In this document: one piece after another, positions 1-5,231 of the stretch | Layout of the letters: each line of letters opens with the position of its first letter | How positions within the stretch are numbered: the first letter of the stretch is position 1 | From: Chitinophagaceae bacterium | GTDB lineage: Bacteria; Bacteroidota; Bacteroidia; Chitinophagales; Chitinophagaceae | NCBI GenBank assembly: GCA_019747455.1 | Contig: JAIEQT010000533.1 | Location: forward strand, 1 to 7,540 | Reading direction: 5' to 3' | DNA length: 7,540 nt | The notes under the pieces: generated by a model | Told to the model about the DNA's origin: nothing | Seen by the model: the letters and a program-made list of their open reading frames with translations, nothing else | Databases searched by the model: none | Made by a program: the position numbers and the translations under genes

Positions 1-293
1 TAGTTTTATGGAGTGATAACCCCTTGAGTATTTATGCAAAATCATTATACACAATGGTAGACGGTACCATTTATTTTGATCGGGCAAAAGATGCTGAAAT
101 GAGAAAACAATTAAAAGCAGAGAGAACAAGATTGATAGGAAAAATGATTGGTGAAAAAAGATCAGGAGCATCTGTACTTCCTTTTACGCCGAGCTATAAA
201 TATATCAGCACCTGTTTAGATCATGGCCATAAATTGGGTATGCTTGAAATTGATTTAGATGAAGATGGAGAAACAAATTCAACTAACCACTAA
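1..293 (+). CDS. Amidohydrolase-superfamily protein, C-terminal end (5' partial)
   Basis: Only the C-terminus of this gene lies in the window. The reading frame is open from base 3 and gives V-L-W-S-D-N-P-L-S-I-Y-A-K ahead of the first possible internal start (a TTG at 24, which is the Leu of DNPLS). The gene therefore begins upstream and should not be annotated as a small protein. The pattern W-S-[DN]-x-P-L-S-x-Y-[AS]-K followed by VDGTIYFDRAKD is the usual C-terminal end of imidazolonepropionase-like amidohydrolases, where the chain returns to the small beta-sandwich domain. It is followed by a charged helix (about residues 28-50 of the visible part) and a polar tail. The metal-binding residues would be upstream, so activity and substrate cannot be judged. 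The stop is at 291-293, only 11 nt before the next amidohydrolase gene, which suggests co-transcription. The family assignment is firm; substrate and total length are unknown. Confidence 0.85.
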   Translation, partial: VLWSDNPLSIYAKSLYTMVDGTIYFDRAKDAEMRKQLKAERTRLIGKMIGEKRSGASVLPFTPSYKYISTCLDHGHKLGMLEIDLDEDGETNSTNH

Positions 294-304
294 AATATAT
301 ACGC

Positions 305-1618
305 ATGAAAAAGACAATTAAAATACTCAGTGGTTTATTCTTTTTAGCAACTGCCGCTTCGGCACAAGAAACGGTATATCCGGCTAAAGCACAGAAAGGC
401 TTGGCATTCGTTAAAAACGGAACAGTACATGTTGGTAACGGTACCGTTATGGAGAATGCAACCGTAAAAATTCAAAATGGAAAAATTGAGGAAGTAGGCA
501 CCAATATCACTATCCCTGCAGATAATGTAGCCGTATACGACGCCAAGGGTAAACATATTTATCCAGGTTTAATTTTACCGGCTTCTACATTAGGGCTACA
601 AGAAATTAGTGGCGTTAGGGCTATGGCAGATTTTCAGGAAATTGGAGATGTAAATCCAAGCGTACGGTCTATCGTTGCTTATAACGCAGATTCTAAAATT
701 ACTAATACACTACGCTCTAATGGTATTTTGCTTGCTCACACGGCCCCCGTAGGATCTTTGGTTGGCGGCACATCCAGTGTTGTGCAACTAGATGCCTGGA
801 ATTGGGAAGACGCAGCATACCGCATGGACATGGGTATGAATTTATATATGCCAAGCTTATTGGGAAGACCCGGAGGAAGATTTGGAGCGCTTTTCGCTCA
901 GTTCTTTACACAGCAAGGTGATCCAACAAAAGATGCATTGGAAAAGTTGGAAGCTGTTAAAAATTTCTTCCGTGAAGCAAAAGCTTATGCACAAACAGAG
1001 CAAAAAGTTCCGAACTTAAAGTTTGAGGCAGCAAAGCCATTGTTTAATAAAAAACAAAAGCTGTTTGTACACTGCAGCCAAGTGAAACAAATGCTTTTAG
1101 CCATTGACTTTGCAAAAGAATTCGGATTCGACGTGGTACTTGTTGGCGCATCTGAAAGTTGGCAGATAGCAGATCTATTGAAACAGAATAATATTGCGGT
1201 TATTCTTACGCAATCTCACAACCTACCTACGCTAGATGATGATGATGTAGATCAACCATATAAAGCCGCGGCTGCTTTACAAAAAGCCGGTGTAACTTTC
1301 TGCATCAATGATGATGATCCACAAAACAGAGGAAGAAATCTTGCCTTCAATGCGGGTACTGCTGTTGCTTATGGCCTTACTAAAGAAGAGGGTCTTACAG
1401 CCATTACCCTTGGCGCAGCTAAAGTATTGGGTATAGATGACGTAACTGGTTCTATCGAAAAAGGGAAAGATGCAAACATTGTTATAAGCACCGGAGATAT
1501 TTTAGATATGAAAAGTAGTGTAATTACAGACGCCTTTATTCAAGGAAGAAAAATTGTGTTAGACGACAAGCACAAGCAATTATACGAAAGATATAAGGCC
1601 AAATACAATATCAAATAA
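305..1618 (+). CDS. Exported amidohydrolase-fold protein with degenerate metal site
   Basis: This is a 437-residue protein of the amidohydrolase (imidazolonepropionase-like) superfamily. It starts with a signal peptide (MKKTIKILSG then LFFLATAASA, predicted cleavage before Gln21), so it acts in the periplasm or envelope. Residues ~33-85 form the N-terminal part of the beta-sandwich (VKNGTVHVGNG, VKIQNGKIEEVG). The TIM barrel follows from ~86. C-terminal hallmarks are clear: VLGIDDVTGSIEKGKDANIVI (about 384-404) and FIQGRKIVL (411-419). The strand-1 position that normally reads PGxIDxHxH here reads PGLILPAST (87-95), with Ala93 and Thr95 where the two metal-binding His are expected. Later candidate ligands remain: His256 in LFVHCSQ and Asp336 in CINDDDP. 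It may have altered metal use, or be a catalytically weak or inactive partner of the upstream amidohydrolase, whose stop is 11 nt away. Start ATG 305 gives a clean signal peptide; no Shine-Dalgarno is seen. Substrate unknown. Confidence 0.88.
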   Translation: MKKTIKILSGLFFLATAASAQETVYPAKAQKGLAFVKNGTVHVGNGTVMENATVKIQNGKIEEVGTNITIPADNVAVYDAKGKHIYPGLILPASTLGLQEISGVRAMADFQEIGDVNPSVRSIVAYNADSKITNTLRSNGILLAHTAPVGSLVGGTSSVVQLDAWNWEDAAYRMDMGMNLYMPSLLGRPGGRFGALFAQFFTQQGDPTKDALEKLEAVKNFFREAKAYAQTEQKVPNLKFEAAKPLFNKKQKLFVHCSQVKQMLLAIDFAKEFGFDVVLVGASESWQIADLLKQNNIAVILTQSHNLPTLDDDDVDQPYKAAAALQKAGVTFCINDDDPQNRGRNLAFNAGTAVAYGLTKEEGLTAITLGAAKVLGIDDVTGSIEKGKDANIVISTGDILDMKSSVITDAFIQGRKIVLDDKHKQLYERYKAKYNIK

Positions 1619-1635
1619 TAATATTATTTCTGAAG

Positions 1636-1668
1636 AAAAACCCTGCTATTGTTTTAGCGGGGTTTTTT
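1636..1668 (+). terminator. Intrinsic terminator after the amidohydrolase operon
   Basis: A hairpin with arms CCCTGCTA (1641-1648) and TAGCGGGG (1655-1662) encloses the 6-nt loop TTGTTT. The stem has one G-T wobble and is extended by A-T pairs on both sides (A-tract 1636-1640, T-tract 1663-1668). The T-run directly follows the stem, and the structure begins 17 nt after the amidohydrolase stop codon. This separates the amidohydrolase unit from the DUF5916 gene downstream. Confidence 0.88.
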
Positions 1669-1841
1669 ATTGCCTGGTTGTTTGATTCATTAACAAATAT
1701 TTATAAATCCATATTCCGTCCTTTTTCCGCTCAGCAACTCTTAATACCGATTATAAATCTTTACCCTTTTACTCATTGTGTTCGTGTAACATTTTTACAC
1801 ACGCAACGATTAAGAATAAAGAAACCAATAAAACAATCGGA
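1669..1841 (+). other. AT-rich intergenic region, presumed promoter region of the DUF5916 gene
   Basis: This is non-coding sequence between the terminator and the ATG at 1842. It should contain the promoter of the downstream envelope genes, because the preceding unit is terminated. I looked for the Bacteroidota pattern (TTG-type -33 element and TAnnTTTG -7 element) and found no convincing match. AT-rich stretches such as TATTTATAAATCC (near 1700) and TTATAAATCTTTACC (1751-1765) are the only candidates. No Shine-Dalgarno sequence lies before 1842. Apart from the inverted repeat listed separately, I see nothing else here. Confidence 0.5.
1784..1800. repeat. Perfect inverted repeat GTGTAA-N5-TTACAC
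   Basis: The arms GTGTAA (1784-1789) and TTACAC (1795-1800) are exact reverse complements around the 5-nt spacer CATTT. The repeat is 41 nt upstream of the DUF5916 start codon. A 17-bp interrupted palindrome at this place could be a dimeric repressor site or a small 5'-UTR hairpin. Chance occurrence in AT-rich DNA is also quite possible. No T-run follows, so it is not a terminator. Confidence 0.35.
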
Positions 1842-4298
1842 ATGAAACTGCTTACCTCTTTGCTGTCGATACTCATTCTCATATCAAGCACACACGCCCA
1901 AAAGGATTCTATTTTATATAAAAAACTTGCGGCTACACGCACTACTGGTAAGGTCATTATTGACGGTATGATAAATGAAGAGGCCTGGAAAGCAGCACCG
2001 GTTGCATCAGATTTTGTTGAGTGGCGGCCCTCATTTGGTTTGAAAGAAGAATATGGTAACAGAACAGAGATTCGAATTTTGTATGATAATGAGGCCATAT
2101 ATATTTCCGGTTATGTGCATGAAACCAGTATCGATAGTATTACGAAAGAGTTGGTGGGCCGCGACATTGTAGGTGTAAATGATTTTGTAGGGATTATTTT
2201 TGATACCTACCATGATAAAATAAATGGTTTTGGTTATTATGTAACACCACTAGGCGAACAGTTCGACGCAAAATATTCTTCCGATGGTGAAGACGGAAGC
2301 TGGAATAGTGTGTATGAAACAAATTCTAAAATTGTATCCGATGGTTGGATTTTTGAAATGCGCATCCCTTATGCTGCAATTCGTTTTGGAAATAAAAAAA
2401 TGCAGGATTGGGGCATTAATATTACCAGAAGGCGCAACAAAAGCGGAAAACAATTAATGTGGAATCCGGTAGATCCCAAGATCGGTGGAAACTTTTTAGC
2501 ACAGTTTGGAACTTGGACCGGCATACAAGATATTAAAGCGCCAATCCGTTTATCATTATCTCCATATCTTTCAACTTACGCCAACCATTATCCCTATAAC
2601 ACACCAGGAATCAATAATACGGCCACCTCTATTAACGGGGGAATGGATGTAAAATATGGAATTAACCAAGCCTTTACACTGGATATGACGCTGATACCTG
2701 ATTTCGGGCAGGTTCAAAGTGATAACCAGGTATTAAATCTCACACCATTCGAAGTTCGCTTTAACGAAAACAGAAGTTTTTTTACAGAAGGTACAGAGTT
2801 GTTTGGGAAAGGAAATCTGTTTTACAGTAGGCGTATTGGCGGACAACCATTACACTATGGCGAAGTACAATCGCAACTCCAGTCGGGGGAAACTATTGCC
2901 AAAAATCCTTCAGAAACAAAACTTATTAATGCAAGTAAGATAAGCGGAAGAACACAATCGGGCTTGGGCATTGGTTTCTTCAATGCGGTTATTAGTCCGC
3001 AGTATGCTATCATTGAAAAAAATGGAAAAGAAAGCAGGCGGGTTGAAACCAATCCACTTACCAACTATAATATTCTTGTATTTGATCAAACGTTAAAAAA
3101 CAATTCAAGCATATCGCTTATCAATACAAATGTTACCCGCTCCGGCAATGCATATGATGCTAATGTAACCGCAGGCTTGTGGGATCTTTATTCAAAAGGG
3201 AATAAGTGGAATTTTTCAGGGAAAACGGCGGTTAGCCAATTAATAGGGTATAACGGTTCCGGACAAAACGAAAACGGTTATTCCCATAGTATTTCCTTCG
3301 CAAAGAGAAGTGGTCGTTTTAATTTTGAGATTTCGCAAGACTTCGCCGACAATAAATACAACCATAATGATATGGGTTATTTTACCAATAACAACTTTAT
3401 GGATAACTCGTTTTGGATGGGGTATCGTTGGCTCGAGCCCAAAAAATGGTATAATAGAATTAATGTAAATATAAATGGTGGCGTTTCTATGCGGTATAAA
3501 CCCTGGGATTTTCAAAATAGTTGGATGAACGCCAATGTTAATGGGCAACTCAAGAATTTATGGTGGGCAGGTGTTAATATTAATGCCAATGCATTTGAGA
3601 ATAATGATTTTTATGAGCCGCGTGTAGAAGGGAAGGTATTTCGTAGGCCCGCATCATTGGCACATGGTTTTTGGGTTGAAACAAATCGTGCAAAAAAATA
3701 TTCCGCCTCTTTCGAATTTTTTAACCGATTTAGCAATCGATACGGCAGCAATGGTCAAGACTATTCTTTCCGCAACCAATATCGCTTTAATCAAAGACTT
3801 ACACTAAGTATTAATAGCTCGCTACAGTTAAGACAAAACAATCTTGGCTATGCCACCATGTATAATAATGATAGCATCATCTTTGCCCTAAGACAAAGAA
3901 CCACTATCGAAAATGTTTTTAATGCTAAATATAATTTCAACAACAAAATGGGGATCACGTTTCGTGCCAGACATTATTGGAGTAAGGTAAAAAACCAGTC
4001 ATACTTCAGCTTACAAAACGATGGCGGCCTAGCCCCCATACCCGAGGGAATTGATCGAGATGTAAATTTTAATGTGAACTATTTTAATATCGATATGGTA
4101 TATACCTGGCAATTTGCGTTAGGTAGCTTTATAAATATAGTATGGAAGGATGCCATTAGCACCTTTGATCGAGATGTACAAACCACTTATTTTAAAAACC
4201 TGGGAAGCACTGTTGAATCGGCTCAACAAAACAGCCTTTCTGTTCGGGTTATTTATTTCTTGGATTATAATTCCGTGAAAAAGCGCAAAGCAATTTAA
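1842..4298 (+). CDS. DUF5916 / CBM9-like outer-membrane protein
   Basis: This is an 818-residue protein with signal peptide MKLLTSLLSILILISSTHA and predicted cleavage before Gln20. Residues ~36-235 form a CBM9-like beta-sandwich: KVIIDGMINEEAW (37-49), then EIRILYDNEAIYISGYVHE (86-104) and GWIFEMRIPYAAIRF (178-192). The following segment carries the DUF5916 signature IPDFGQVQSDN (295-305), then TPFEVRFNENRSFFTEG (311-327). The rest (~340-818) is rich in alternating aromatic and polar residues (for example WWAGVNINANAFEN, YRFNQRLTLSINSSLQLRQ), as expected of an outer-membrane beta-barrel. Members of this family are common in Bacteroidota and have no settled biochemical function; ligand binding by the CBM9-like part is an inference. 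The frame is open back to a TTG at 1776, but that would put 22 polar residues ahead of the signal peptide, so ATG 1842 is preferred. The length suits the family, and the next gene lies 39 nt downstream with no terminator between. Confidence 0.9.
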   Translation: MKLLTSLLSILILISSTHAQKDSILYKKLAATRTTGKVIIDGMINEEAWKAAPVASDFVEWRPSFGLKEEYGNRTEIRILYDNEAIYISGYVHETSIDSITKELVGRDIVGVNDFVGIIFDTYHDKINGFGYYVTPLGEQFDAKYSSDGEDGSWNSVYETNSKIVSDGWIFEMRIPYAAIRFGNKKMQDWGINITRRRNKSGKQLMWNPVDPKIGGNFLAQFGTWTGIQDIKAPIRLSLSPYLSTYANHYPYNTPGINNTATSINGGMDVKYGINQAFTLDMTLIPDFGQVQSDNQVLNLTPFEVRFNENRSFFTEGTELFGKGNLFYSRRIGGQPLHYGEVQSQLQSGETIAKNPSETKLINASKISGRTQSGLGIGFFNAVISPQYAIIEKNGKESRRVETNPLTNYNILVFDQTLKNNSSISLINTNVTRSGNAYDANVTAGLWDLYSKGNKWNFSGKTAVSQLIGYNGSGQNENGYSHSISFAKRSGRFNFEISQDFADNKYNHNDMGYFTNNNFMDNSFWMGYRWLEPKKWYNRINVNINGGVSMRYKPWDFQNSWMNANVNGQLKNLWWAGVNINANAFENNDFYEPRVEGKVFRRPASLAHGFWVETNRAKKYSASFEFFNRFSNRYGSNGQDYSFRNQYRFNQRLTLSINSSLQLRQNNLGYATMYNNDSIIFALRQRTTIENVFNAKYNFNNKMGITFRARHYWSKVKNQSYFSLQNDGGLAPIPEGIDRDVNFNVNYFNIDMVYTWQFALGSFINIVWKDAISTFDRDVQTTYFKNLGSTVESAQQNSLSVRVIYFLDYNSVKKRKAI

Positions 4299-4320
4299 CT
4301 TCTTATGGTTATCGCACTCT

Positions 4321-4337
4321 AAGTTTAAAATAAACTT
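4321..4337. repeat. Perfect AT-rich inverted repeat abutting a start codon
   Basis: AAGTTTA (4321-4327) and TAAACTT (4331-4337) are exact reverse complements around AAA, and the right arm ends at the base before ATG 4338. TAAGTTTA at 4320-4327 also resembles the Bacteroidota -7 element TAnnTTTG with one mismatch, but no -33 element is visible at the right distance. It may be an operator or a weak hairpin over the ribosome-binding region. The stem has a single G-C pair and would be weakly stable. Confidence 0.35.
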
Positions 4338-5198
4338 ATGCGAACCGCAATACTCGTTTTTTTAGCAAATATGCTTTTCGCCGGCGATATTAAGGCGCAA
4401 TCTACCTCTTACTTTAAGGCCGGAGGGGGATATTTAACCAATAGCGTATTCAATGGCAGGGCAGATAGCGCAACTATACCGTATATTACCCCCTCCCTTG
4501 GGTATTTTGATAAATCGGGATTTTATGTGAACGCTTTGAGCGGTTATTTAAAAAGTGCTGCAACAAGCCGGTTCGACTTTTTTTCTATAGAAACTGGTTA
4601 TGATAAAGAAGTTGCCAAAAATCTTACTGTATCCTTATATGCCTCAAAAGATTTTTATAACAGCCAAAGCGAAAACGTACGTTCAGATATTAAGGGGTCT
4701 GCAAGTGTCGGTTTAAGTTATGGTGTGGGTCCAATTGTATTATCCGCAACGCCTAATTTTGTTTTTACTTCAGCAGCTACTGATATATTCTTTTCTGGTG
4801 GAATTAGTGCGCCCATAAGCTGGGAGGTTAAAAATAACGAATGGTCTTTAACACCGGCCCTTAACATGAATTTTGGTACTCAAAATTATCATGAGGAATA
4901 TATAAAATCTAGAAAAAATAGGGGCACAAGGAGAGTAGCGGGTACAACAACTACGGTTGAGGCAGTAAACCCTAGCGTATATAAGTTGCAAGTAATAGAA
5001 CTAAGTGTGCCATTAAGTTATGAAACCTCAACATTTATTTTTTCGATAAACCCCTCTTTTGCTGTACCATATAATGCGGCAACATACAAAACAACCGTTA
5101 AAGCCATTGGCGGAACTGGCAATGGGATAGTAAACTATGAAACCGAAAACCTATCAAACCGTTTTTATGCTGAAATAAGCGTTTACTATAAATTTTAA
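4338..5198 (+). CDS. Predicted outer-membrane beta-barrel protein, function unknown
   Basis: This is a 286-residue protein that I do not recognise as a named family. The N-terminus MRTAILVFLANMLFAGDIKA is a signal peptide with predicted cleavage before Gln21. The mature part is a series of amphipathic strands with glycine turns and alternating aromatic residues (SYFKAGGGYLTNSVF, FDFFSIETGY, ASVGLSYGVGPIVLS, FIFSINPSF). It ends in RFYAEISVYYKF, with the terminal Phe typical of outer-membrane barrels. The size would fit roughly 10-14 strands (an inference). A basic Thr-rich loop (KSRKNRGTRRVAGTTTT, about residues 190-206) probably faces outside. The start ATG at 4338 is fixed by the signal peptide. 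The gene lies 39 nt after the DUF5916 gene and 33 nt before polA, so co-transcription with the DUF5916 gene is likely and a link in envelope function is possible. No catalytic residues are evident. Confidence 0.8.
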   Translation: MRTAILVFLANMLFAGDIKAQSTSYFKAGGGYLTNSVFNGRADSATIPYITPSLGYFDKSGFYVNALSGYLKSAATSRFDFFSIETGYDKEVAKNLTVSLYASKDFYNSQSENVRSDIKGSASVGLSYGVGPIVLSATPNFVFTSAATDIFFSGGISAPISWEVKNNEWSLTPALNMNFGTQNYHEEYIKSRKNRGTRRVAGTTTTVEAVNPSVYKLQVIELSVPLSYETSTFIFSINPSFAVPYNAATYKTTVKAIGGTGNGIVNYETENLSNRFYAEISVYYKF

Positions 5199-5231
5199 AA
5201 GAGAGCCGATGCTATTTATTACCTTAGCCAG

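Noticed and set aside
24..293. Small 89-aa protein starting at TTG 24
   Set aside because: The same frame is open to the window edge and encodes VLWSDNP ahead of it, a typical amidohydrolase C-terminal motif. It is the tail of a larger gene, not a small ORF.
1617..1628. Palindrome AATAATATTATT at the stop of the amidohydrolase gene
   Set aside because: It is low-complexity AT sequence with no spacer or GC pairs. The strong terminator just downstream explains this region better.
1776..1841. N-terminal extension of the DUF5916 protein from TTG 1776
   Set aside because: It would add 22 polar residues in front of a clear signal peptide and would run through the inverted repeat. ATG 1842 is the better start.
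5187..5231. Possible polA promoter (TAAATTTT at 5189-5196, near TAnnTTTG)
   Set aside because: It has a mismatch at the key G, no -33 TTG at suitable spacing, and overlaps the end of the preceding gene. Too weak to annotate.
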